DNA of 64,000 bases from Nephromyces sp. MM_2019. Taxonomy: Eukaryota; Apicomplexa; Aconoidasida; Nephromycida. The first letter of the stretch is position 1, and each line of letters starts with the position of its first letter. Positions 1 to 10,136 of this stretch are shown piece by piece. The translations under genes were made by a program, and so were the position numbers. The notes under the pieces were generated by a model. The model made no database searches, was not told the origin of the DNA, and saw nothing but the letters and a program-made list of their open reading frames with translations. The stretch covers positions 5,363 through 69,362 of the forward strand of contig JADHZB010001057.1 in assembly GCA_015657535.1 (NCBI GenBank), in the 5' to 3' direction.

Positions 1-57
1 ATCCCATCAAAACATCAAAAAATCCCATCAAAACATCAAAAAATCCCATCAAAACAT
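1..57. repeat. 21-bp tandem repeat at window edge
   Basis: Almost three copies of a 21-bp unit beginning ATCCCATCAAAACATC, starting at 1, 22 and 43. It lies in what should be an intron of the PARP1-like gene. Confidence 0.85.
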
Positions 58-152
58 CTCAGAAACAGCACCCCAACGTGCAATATTCACTTGCATATTT
101 AGATCCACAAATACGCCACAATTGAAGCCTCTTATAGAGTACTTTTTCTTAC

Positions 153-3100
153 CGGAAAAATAAAAATCTTCTCCCTCTTCAAGACAACATTCTCATATAA
201 ATCCCCTTCTTCGGTTTTCCCATTTGAGGAATCCTTATTTTCAGCAGATTTTTGAGGCTTACCATCCGGATGAAAGGGTGAAAACACCCATTGCTCAAAT
301 GGGCAATGAACTGTAGCAGAAATATAACCCTTACAGAGAGTCCTACCTCCTTCCTAATAAAAGAGATACACACACACGAAAAACTTGTTCATCAATTCGG
401 TAGAACCTTCATGCATTTTTGAAAGAAAAACATCAAAATTTGAGAATACAAGACGATAAAAGCACTCCAAAAAGCTATTTAAAATGGCTTTTTCATCCTC
501 TTCTTGATACTATAAGCACTCAATTTCTGTGCAGAAGAAATTGAGCACAGTTTTGCATACCAAACTCATAACACACACACAAAAAAACAAATTGTTACAA
601 ACATACCTCTCACATGATAGCGTCAAATTCATGCACACACATGCATATTCATACACACACACGCAACATCACATGCACACACACATGAAAATTGGCACAC
701 ACCTTCACAACTATACACTCACGCACACACGAAAATCTCAAATTCACATCCGCAATCAGACAAACTCGGAAACCAAAGAACTAACCTGAATTAGGGCTTG
801 GGTGTTGCAAACAGGGCATTTCTGCAGAATACCGCAGAGCATCGCATCTGCAATACGAAAAGCCGCCTCTTGAGGCTATACGCAGTTTATGTAAGGAGGC
901 AATATTCCCAATTCAAACACACACACATGCAGGCCTGCAAGTTTATACACACACACGTGCTAATAAACACAAACACACGCATTCACACACACTCAGACTG
1001 ACGTATACAAACATGCATTTCTGTGCAAATAACTTCATCTTACTAAAATACCCTTCTTTTCAAAGCATGTTAGACGCACACAAAACATGTGAAATATGCA
1101 GAAATAAAACTCTGCACACACATTTCCTCCTTCTAAAATATCAGAGAAGATATCTTAACTCGTGAATTTGCACGCATAAAAAGTAGCACTAGTATATACC
1201 TGGCTGAATAGCTAGAAGACATATATACACACACACAGTAGGTGGGCGTACTTGAGAATGACAAGAGAAAATTTTTTTCTCATTGAAGCAAAACAGCTAG
1301 TCGGATACATACCGAGAAGAGCAAACACACACAAGCTTAAAGCTAAGAAGAATACATGCTCCGAAGAAAACTCTCATTGAAAAAAATGCACACACAGAAA
1401 CCAAAATGCAAAGACTCGTGTCTCCTAAGAGAGCATAAAAAAAAATCGATGGTGTGTGTTGTGGTTGATGTATGCGCGTGTATCTCTTGTATAGGAGTGT
1501 GCTGGGGACGTGGGTGTGCCTCTTGTAGATATATATGCGAGTTGCGGTAGTGTGTCGTGGTGCTTTATATATGTGTGTGTGTTGTGGTGTTTTTGTGCGC
1601 ATTTCGTTTAGATGGTTCACTTCTAGGGGTTTATGCATATCCCTTGTGAGTGTGTGTGTCTCTTGAGGACGCTCAATCACTTTTGAAGATCCGTATCCGC
1701 CACAAAACAGTTACAAAGGCGCGCTTCTCTATATTTTTTCCATTTTCATCCGAAAACATGCTAAAATTGTGCAACAAAAACATACATTCCCGCATAAAAA
1801 CAACTTTTTTATCAATAATCGTTAATATTTTACAATATTTAGCATCCTTCAAGGAAAAAAGTGACTAAAACGCCACTTCATATCAAAATTTACCGTGATT
1901 TTCGCTGCGTTAAAAAAAAATTCATTCGCAGAAAGCAGGCTGACCAGAAAATTCTTCTTCAAACTCTGCGAAAATCGTAAAAAAATCAAAAAATTCACAT
2001 GAAATAGTGAAATTTTAGTATAAATTTATCCCAAAGTGATGCCAGTTGAAGATAAAACGGTAAAGCTAAGGAAAAAATAAGCAGATTGCCAACTGATACA
2101 AAAAGATATAAATATCAGTACAATGCCATCACTATGAGAAATGTGTGCAAACCGTGAAACATGTGTGTGTGTTTCAGCGTGTGCTTTAATTATGTTTTTA
2201 TGCCTACTTCATCTGTGTGCTTTATATGTGCAATTTTTAACTGCGTATCACATGTGCTTCATGTGCATTTAATGTGTGTAGAACTTAATAACACCCCACC
2301 TGCTTGCTTAAAATCTAGTCTCTCATGATGAACTAATGAATAAGAAGGAAATATCACATACTACTTTCCAATCTGCAGCAAATTTTGCCAAATATAAATA
2401 AAAAAAACACAGAATCTACGGGTAAACTATCTCACTCTCAACCATATACTAAAAAGTTCAAATTTCACGCACACACCCGCACACACACACACACAAATTC
2501 ACGCATACACACACATCAACACACACGCAACCACATAGACGCACCCACGCAAACACAATAAAATCGTCGTTTGAAGATAAATCCAAACAGAGAAGCAGCT
2601 GCAACCAAAATCTTCAGCTAAGTTTGAGAGGGAAGTAAAAAACTCCATGACAGTACCACTAGCTGTGGGATGAGATTCCATAGCATCTCATTAAGCATCT
2701 TCAGCTCGATGTTTCTCTCACTAAAGAAAAAGCAAACTTCAGTAGCATTTAGTAAAGCGGCAGGTGAAGGGATATATGGTTTTATTCTATATGATGATAA
2801 TAAAGATGAATTGAAGAAGAAGAGGAAAAAGAAAAAGAAGAAGAAGATAAAGAGGTTTATCTTCTTTTTCTTCTTCTTTTTCAATTCATCAAGACATACT
2901 CCTCTTCTGCATTATCGATATATATGTATCCCCATCATTACTTCATCCTTTTCCTCATTACGACCATCTATTGACCATCAACTTCTCCTCCACTTTCTCA
3001 TCTTAAACTAAAGAATCAATGAAAACATTGATCAAAGCATAACTTCCAAGTCAATATGCTATTTTTTCTTATTTTTTTGCGATATTTCAGTCATTTTTCC

Positions 3101-6100
3101 GCCGTTTTCCAGTCATTTGTCATCAAATTCAAACAAAAAGCAAACGCAACAAGAAAAAAAACAAAAAATACACACACAAGAATCAAAAATATTTTTCCAG
3201 TCAAAAACTTGAATGAAAAACAAGCCAAAAGCTTGGCTTTAAGTGAAGGTATGTTTTAACGAATAACATTTCCTATCTTTAAGGGTCAAACTGAGGAAAA
3301 AAGGCAAATTTTTTCCTGCTGTATACTATGAAGAACTCAGCTTGTGAGTGAGAGTTTTTGCTCACTCAAAACACACCACAAGGGCTCGAGAGCTTTCGAT
3401 AAAAACAGTTTCTATCCTCTTAGTAGAATCGTTAAAACTATCTGCAGTAACGCAATGCCTTAAAAAGGAGTAGTAAAAAAACTAAAAAAAAACTTTCTCA
3501 TCCAGTTTAAATTCAAAATTGAAGATTGGAAATTTACTGAATGAAGGAGCGCATAAAAATTCATAAAAAAATCAATTCCACTCTTTTTCATCAAATAAAG
3601 ACTTTCCCTCAAAACATGCTACGATGATAAAAACTTGCTCATCTATTACTACACTGGATGAAACTTATTTTTAGTCTTTAAAAACGCCAGATAGGAGTTA
3701 AAATAATTTTTTTTCAACCTAGAATCCGCTCTTTAGAAGGCTTTATCAAATATATTGAAGCTGTTCCATTGAAGATGTTCTCGCGAATAGCATTAAGCAA
3801 TTTAAGCTACCTAAAAAGCTTGCATTTTCATTGAAGAAACTATTGGCTCTAGCCTTTGCAGCAAGGTCATTTAATTTTCGAGGTTGCTTTAAGATTCCCA
3901 AAAGAGAATAACTACAAAGTGATAGAATTAGTCTCTTCAATGTATCTCATCTTAAGACTGGCTTTTTTTTCATCTAATTTAGCTTGGCGTGTATATTTTT
4001 GCTGGAAAAGCTATTCATATAAGGCTATGGTATATCTCGATAAGCATACACTTTTTGGCGGCCCAAGGAAGTATCTTCAGTGCTTCAAAAGCTGAGTTTT
4101 CGCTACTGCTAAAAGCTAGCCCTTGAAGCTTAATCTTGCCTACTGCCGAAAGCTAGATTTCTAGAGCTTTCTTCTCGCTATATGCTAAAAGCTAGCATTT
4201 GAAGCGTAATCTTGCCTACTGCCGAAAGCTAGACTTCTAGAGCTTTCCCGCTAAAAGCTAGTCTTTGAAGCATCCTATCCCTTACTACAAGAAATTAGCT
4301 TTTAAAGCTTCAGTTCAGTGGAGTCTATCTCTGCTAAAACTTACTGTTTTTCATCAATTTCAATTTTATAGGCCGACGCCACCTTCCTTATCTCCGACCA
4401 TTTTAATCTTTGGCATCCTGAGGATTATCGCCACATTAAAAAAAAAAATCAGTGAAGAGAACAGAAGGCATTCACTATTGGAGAGAAGAAAAACTGGTAA
4501 AAAGCTATGCTAGCACTCGTTGAAAAGCAGTTCTACTCTAGTGCTAATGTGCTCAGGCCATTGTGCTAATCTGCTCGAGTCTTCGTGTTAATACCCTCAA
4601 TTTCTGGTGCTAGTCTGCTTAATCTCTCCTCCTAATACTCTCAATCTCTCGTGCTGACACACAAAAAGTTATAAGAATGATAATGAGCAAACAGACCAGC
4701 ACACCTATATTATATTATTCTGCACATCTATGAAAAGAAGCAAGCTCTGCTGGAACAAGAAAGCAATTGAAAATTCACAAAAAAAAAGAAATTTAAAGTA
4801 CAAATATGTGCTGTATCAACTTAGCAGAAAGCTATAGCCTTCAAGTGTGAAAAATTTTGTGCTTGTCCTCGCAGTCACAGAATTCGAAAAAAAAAGAAAA
4901 ATGGGGATGTACCTACAGACAGCTTTTTTCATCTCTTTTTGGCATGAAACTCCACTTTTGAGTTCCAGATATAAACTTCAACTGCTACTCCTATTTCACA
5001 CCCCCGTATGTTGCTGTAGTTTTTGTATCGCATATCTGGCAGCAAGGTTTCTTCGCGGATTCTAAAGAGCTGATGAGTGTCACTGCCTAACTAATATTTC
5101 ATAAACTTAATGAGCTTCCACTAAACAATCTAAAAATATCGGTAAAAAGTCAAACTTTGAAGCATTTTTCCCGAAAAAAAAAATTTTCGCCTTTACTAAG
5201 CAGCAAACATAAAATTTCATCCCGAGAAGAGGCTATATCTCAGCAAAAAACATGAAAACATCTCAAAAATCTAAAGATGCTGGAATTACGCCAATCGTAA
5301 GGTAATGACTACAATAAGTTTAGCATCACAGAGTTTCAGCTGCAAAAAAAAACTCGGGAGTCACTTGGTATTTGAGATTGTAGAAACCTTTTTCTTGAGA
5401 GGTAATAACTATCTCCAATTAAAAGATAATATTTTCAGAGTTAAACGAGAAAAATGATACGGCGAGTGAGCCTCACAAGAATTCTTTCTATAAACCCCAA
5501 TATTCCAAGATAGAAAACTAAGAGGTACTTGACGAAAATACCCAAAAAAAACCTTTCCAGGAGGTTTGTGAAAAAGTGCTGATGATCAGAGCAATTCCAA
5601 AAGAAATTAGCAGGTGCAATTCAACGTTCAAGCAATCATTCCAATATTGCTTGCTCATCGAAGAAAAGCTTCTTTTACTGCTGCTTCCTTTATATTGACC
5701 AACCATTTATTTCCTCAATGTCCTGAGTATACTTTTTGCCACAGCTGAAATGACTGTATTGAGTATCATATCCATCGTGGAAGCGACTCCACGTTCTTCG
5801 AAGAAAACGCAGTGATCCTTCTTGAATGCATGACGAGCAGACCTTTCAAGAAAAATTAGCAAAAGCAATCACCTAAATACTTATCGATAAGAGCATGAAT
5901 TCAAAAAAAGCGAAAGTATCTGAAAAAGAAATATAGATAAAAACAAAATATTTCTTTATCACATAACAAAAAAGGTGAAATATTTGATGAGTTTCTTCTT
6001 AAATTGTTATATTTCGCTCCCAAGCAAAACCGACATATAGTCAACGCATTAGTGCTCATCAACTGTTAAAAAATTGATGCTTCCAAAATAACAATTATTT

Positions 6101-6526
6101 CGCGGAGAAATTGGCTCAAACTTAATAAAATCCAAAGAAGAAGCCTACAAGCAGGACTTATGACCAGCGTCGTCCCAACGGAAAAATCTTTATGAAAACT
6201 ACAAAATGAAATTCCTGCTAACGAGAATTATTTCATTCAAATTACTTAAGCGATCGCTACCTCTTCCCATTTTCAAAACCCCGGCGACTTCTGTAGATGC
6301 GAGTATTCCACGCTTTAAATGCCTGCAGGTACCTGGGAATAAATTTATTTTAAAGCTATACCTAAAGCCGCATCTGCAATATACTTCAACCAGGAAAGCC
6401 TTTCTTAAACGCGCATCATTCAGATAAAGAACAGCAGAATCAAATTACCTTACAAGTTGCGCGTCCTGTTGGAGCACAGTCAACGCCAAATGGTCGGGGG
6501 GGGGGGGGCCTACCTGCCTTAGACAT
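153..6526 (-). CDS. PARP1-like poly(ADP-ribose) polymerase, N-terminal part (zf-PARP and PADR1), truncated by window edge
   Basis: Nuclear enzyme family that senses DNA breaks and makes poly(ADP-ribose). Exon 1 (6449..6526, ATG at 6526) encodes MSKAGRPPPPRP followed by FGVDCAPTGRATCK, and exon 2 (start 5842, end near 5704) continues VCSSCIQEGSLRF...YSHFSC. Together they give the C-x2-C ... H-x2-C zinc ligands of a zf-PARP finger and align closely with human PARP1 finger 1 (CKKCSESIPKDSLR). Two short exons, 5553..5578 and 5313..5339, fit the phase and the end of that finger, but are tentative. Exon 786..875 (PQEAAFRIADAMLCGILQKC) and exon 153..353 (LCKGYISATVHC, EQWVFSPF, ending LKREKIFIFP) make a PADR1/zinc-finger-3 domain with both Cys pairs; their junction is phase 0. 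The WGR and catalytic domains would lie beyond base 1. Exons between 5.3 and 0.9 kb are unresolved, and whether a second zinc finger exists is unknown. Confidence 0.8.
545..1000. repeat. Dispersed (CA)n-rich block in PARP1-like introns
   Basis: Many short imperfect CACACA runs, most at 560-760 and 915-1000. They flank the PADR1 exon at 786..875 and read as TG repeats on the sense strand. Short ORFs rich in His and Thr here are artefacts of the repeat. Confidence 0.7.
1450..1655. repeat. TG-rich low-complexity block
   Basis: Imperfect GTGTGT and TGTGTG runs, opposite in strand to the CA-rich blocks on either side. It falls in an unresolved intron region of the PARP1-like gene. Confidence 0.6.
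2469..2535. repeat. (CA)n microsatellite
   Basis: Run of CACACA with small interruptions, most regular at about 2482-2494. Intronic with respect to the PARP1-like gene. Confidence 0.8.
2805..2890. repeat. Long inverted repeat / hairpin
   Basis: The left arm begins GATGAATTGAAGAAGAAG at 2805 and the right arm ends CTTTTTCAATTCATC at 2890. They are near-perfect reverse complements of about 35-40 bp around a loop of a few bases near 2852. Arms are purine (GAA) and pyrimidine (TTC) tracts. Confidence 0.85.
4108..4272. repeat. 76-bp tandem repeat, about 2.3 copies
   Basis: Units start with GCTAAAAGCTAG at 4108 and 4184, spacing 76. A third partial unit starts at 4250 after a 10-bp deletion. Each contains TCTTGCCTACTGCCGAAAGC and TCTAGAGCTTT. 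Confidence 0.85.
4513..4668. repeat. Degenerate short tandem repeat
   Basis: Loose repetition of GTGCTAAT / CTGCTC / CTCAATCTCT motifs with a period of roughly 30. Copies are too diverged for a clear unit. No coding potential seen. Confidence 0.4.
6496..6508. repeat. G13 homopolymer inside a coding exon
   Basis: Thirteen G on the given strand, read as C13 in exon 1 of the PARP1-like gene, where it encodes most of a proline stretch. The frame to the zinc finger is open only with this count (modulo 3). Confidence 0.9.
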
Positions 6527-9500
6527 TGAGGAAGTACAGGCGATTTCTCAATAAAATACTCAGACTATCAATTTATTAGAAACAGCGTTGCGCTGTTCAG
6601 CACTTTAACGCGCAAAGTTTCTTGAAATGCTTTATAATGACCGCAGACTCAAAAGCCAAAGCTTTGCAATTGAGGGACGTGGAGCATAAGAGCCCTTTAG
6701 GTTTACTAACGCTTGAAAGTTTAAAGATTGATGCTTTCGCTTGAAAAACTCAGTTTTTATAGACAGAAAGTGGGGGGCATGCGCTCATCGTTGTGCGAAA
6801 TATAGAGCAGCAACGCAATGGAAACTGAGCAAAATGCGCATCGAAAAAATATCGAAAGCTACACATAGTACCGCGCACAAGGCACCGCAAGGGGATATGT
6901 ATCATATATATCATGAAGATATTATTCATAAACAAGACACAACTTTTGCGGGACGTAGAATAGATGTCTCCTGCTGCGCACCGCAATAGCAACGTAGTTC
7001 CGAAAGTGAATTTGGCAGTATCAAAAGAGTTAGAGAAAATTCTAACAGCAAAGTTTAGCAACTTAATTTTGCAGTATCCAAAGAACTGAAGAACATCAGC
7101 CCACCCTATCAAAACCCCGCGAAATTATACGGGTTGGCCGTGCTTTGAAGAAAGAAATGACAACACTTAAATAAATAATTTGGCATGGCAGACAAAATAG
7201 CCCCCGGCAGAGAATCCAAAAGACGAGAATATAGGAATTTTCCTCGACTGAAAAATAGTACCGCTGACTCAAGAAATATATGCTGTAGGCTGCTCAAAAA
7301 ATATATTACAGGCTGCTCAACAAATATACTGTAGTCTGCTCATCAAAGATACCGTAGTCTGCTCAACAAATGTACTGTGGACTGCTCAACAAAGATACTG
7401 TAGGTTGCTCAGAAACTCTTTCATACACATTGCGCAGAGCAAAAAATAATGCAATGCTACGCAATTCCAACGTATGAAGGCTAGCTTCAGTCACAAACTT
7501 AAAAAAGGCAGTAAAACAAGCTTCTTGAAATCGATGTCAATATAGATATTTTTGATGGAACAAGATTCTCTATCGTTACTCCGTTTTAATTCCCGGTAAC
7601 CCCAATGAGTATCTACTTAGCTGCTCTACTTCAATGAATCAACCGTGAATTTCCCTGCACGACGCGTAACTGATTCATAATGTTTATCCCCTTCCTCCGC
7701 AAACAATATCCTCCCTTGTCTACGTATCATAACCTCGTAAATCGAAGCCCTTAAATTTGCGTCTGCATATCTAATTCATATATGCCGGCTATCCAAGTGA
7801 GAAGCTGCAACCAAGTGGGCAGTATTGATGTTTTATTCTTTCTATCCTGACTTTCCAAAGATATGCAGGAAAGCCGTGATAACATTGAGGACCGCAACCA
7901 TATTAAAGAGATCTATCCATTTTTACTGCTACGAGGATGTTAACGCGCTGCTCGATGTGAATTCTACTGGTGAACCACAGCTGCTTGATCCTTGCGAATG
8001 TTTGCAAGAAAGTTCAACTTACTCTTTCTATACTATTTCAGTTACTGGAGTATTGAATGCATTACTGGCAAGAATTAATGATCTGCCTGCAGGCAAGTCA
8101 CTCTACAATATATACATCAGTGCGAAGTTGGCGTGTGCCTTGAAGCCTTTTTAGTCTAACTTTGGTCAGAAAAAGGGTTTTTTTTCGCAAAGCATAACTG
8201 GGTAGCTTATCTGGTCATCAGAATAGCAGATACTGTGCTTGGCACCTATCAGTCGCATCTAATATTAACGCCATATATTCTTTCGAGTGAGCAGCTGCAA
8301 TAAAAAGCTCTGTATTCTGGCCAGTTTCAACAAAACTATTTTAAAAAATACATTGCGTATGTCAGTTTAGATTACATTACTTCAATATACAAATAATTGC
8401 ATCACCAGTCGCCTTGCGTGTAACCACAATTGCTTCCTCGTAACCATAGAAAGTACGCAGAGTTTTGCTTTCTAAATGTTTTCAGAAGTAGCAGCTAACA
8501 TTCGCAGCTTTCAGAACAACCCCCAGTGTAGCTCATGGAAACTCGAAAAACATTTGGCAGTCAACTTGCTAAAAATATCAAATATTTCACTTCGCAGTAT
8601 GCCCCAGCTCCGCAAGTACCAAGGCGGCTCAGTGGGCAATACATAACATAAAATATGCAAAACTCATTGCGCTGCTCTGCAAAGTTTCGTCCGTCAGCTT
8701 ATTAAAGCTCTGCCGCTTTTCAAACATGCAACCGGCTAGCCATGAAGCCAAGTATAAAAAATCATACGTAAATCGAAATAGCCAACTTCAGGGATAAAAT
8801 CAAGTATTTCAGTAATCTAGATTAAAGCGGTATTGCCCAACTGTTTCATAAACCAGGAAATCAGTGATATCACTCCCTGATGCCCTGCTAACTCTTCGAC
8901 ATAAGCGGCCTCTCCTACAGTTTTTGCACTCAACGTTTTTCCATTGCAAACGACGGCCTACAGTAACCACCCTAGAGCAACGCTGAACACCAGTACAACT
9001 CCATTCCAGCTTCATAGAGCAAGACAATGATTGCTGTCGGACCTTGCAGTAACGGATCAGTTCGACGGTTACTAGCGAGTCTTTCGGGGCTGAAAAATTG
9101 CTTTAGTTGCTAAAAATCCATCTCAGCGTGAAGGTACGCAAGATTTAGATATCATCACAACATCAAATCCTGCTGGAGAGCCAACTTTGGCACCACAGGG
9201 AACTCAAAATGGATAAAACAGAGCGACCTTTATACTGCTATTACTCTGCAGTTTAGTCTCATAGCAACATTAGAGGGATTGCCATGACCTCTTAAAGTCC
9301 TGCTTGTTACAGTACCGAAAGTTTCCTCAATATGTCACACAATGGAATTAAGGCAGAAACTCACTTGCCTTGCTAAAACTTCGCAAATTCTAGTGTCAAA
9401 TGTATACCGTTAATGATCTACATAAACACTAGCCAACGGCAATATCAATTCCGCATTCAAAATATCAAACGCCTAGATACACGATACTGCCCATCGCTTC

Positions 9501-10136
9501 CATTAGCTGCAATGCAGTGTACAGTATCATATATCTGCTTCTTTAGCAACAATTCTGAGAGTACCACCATTTTTTTGCCTGTCAAACTTCACACTCAAAA
9601 AACACTTCGTAAATTCAACAGGAAGTATCCCCTATAAAAAACAGGGGCTATTAAAAAGCTACCAGCCCTCTGAGCCTCAGTTTCGTACATAACTCAGGTA
9701 TTATCAATTTCCATACCTTCCATGTTCCAGCATTTACAAAGTTTTGTTTTTAATTACTTTTCAAGTTCTTAGTCCTTTTGAAAGATTAAATACAGTAGAC
9801 TAAGCTCAGCGTAGCACTGTAGGGTAAGCGCCTATCTATTCAAATTAATAATTCACTACAGCCGCGCCCATCATCTCATAATTCATTGGAGCTACAATCT
9901 TAACTTTAATATTTTTATTTTTGCAGTTGTTGCTGCAGAAACATAAGCCCTTAAAAGTGACAACGACCATTCCATTAGTACTTACGAGCAGATAGTAACT
10001 GCCTCTTCTATTCTGTTAAATTGCATAACAAATAGCATGCAAACCACATGCTCTATAATGATTTCATTATTATTTCAAAAAACATGTTGGCATCGCTAAC
10101 TTGCTACCTTTTGGTACCTGTATTTTGCCCTTTATC
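6527..10136. other. Intergenic region between PARP1-like and U1A-like genes
   Basis: Upstream flank of the PARP1-like start and 3' flank of the U1A-like gene. It has more balanced base composition than the introns. Apart from the 23-bp minisatellite at 7273-7411 no feature could be supported. Short ORFs at 7825-8154 (+) and 8809-9027 (-) match nothing I recognise and lack convincing splice borders. Confidence 0.4.
7273..7411. repeat. 23-bp minisatellite, six copies
   Basis: The core TGCTCAA (last copy TGCTCAG) recurs at 7291, 7314, 7337, 7360, 7383 and 7406, exactly 23 bp apart. Typical unit ATACTGTAGTCTGCTCAACA. Copies differ by a few substitutions. Confidence 0.9.

Noticed and set aside
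529..1001. Two plus-strand ORFs rich in His/Thr
   Set aside because: They are translations of CA repeats; the real coding in this interval is the minus-strand PADR1 exon at 786-875.
1297..1680. 127-codon minus-strand ORF
   Set aside because: Most of it is translated TG repeat. Only a short part near 1690-1770 (VLWRIRIF) might belong to a PADR1 exon, and that could not be proved.
4905..5066. Possible PARP exon on the minus strand (EVYIWNSKVEF)
   Set aside because: Slight likeness to the start of PADR1, but two frames are open, the borders are weak and no donor fits the better-looking frame.
7825..8154. 109-codon plus-strand ORF
   Set aside because: No recognisable domain, no compatible splice sites, and it lies in balanced-composition spacer; likely chance.
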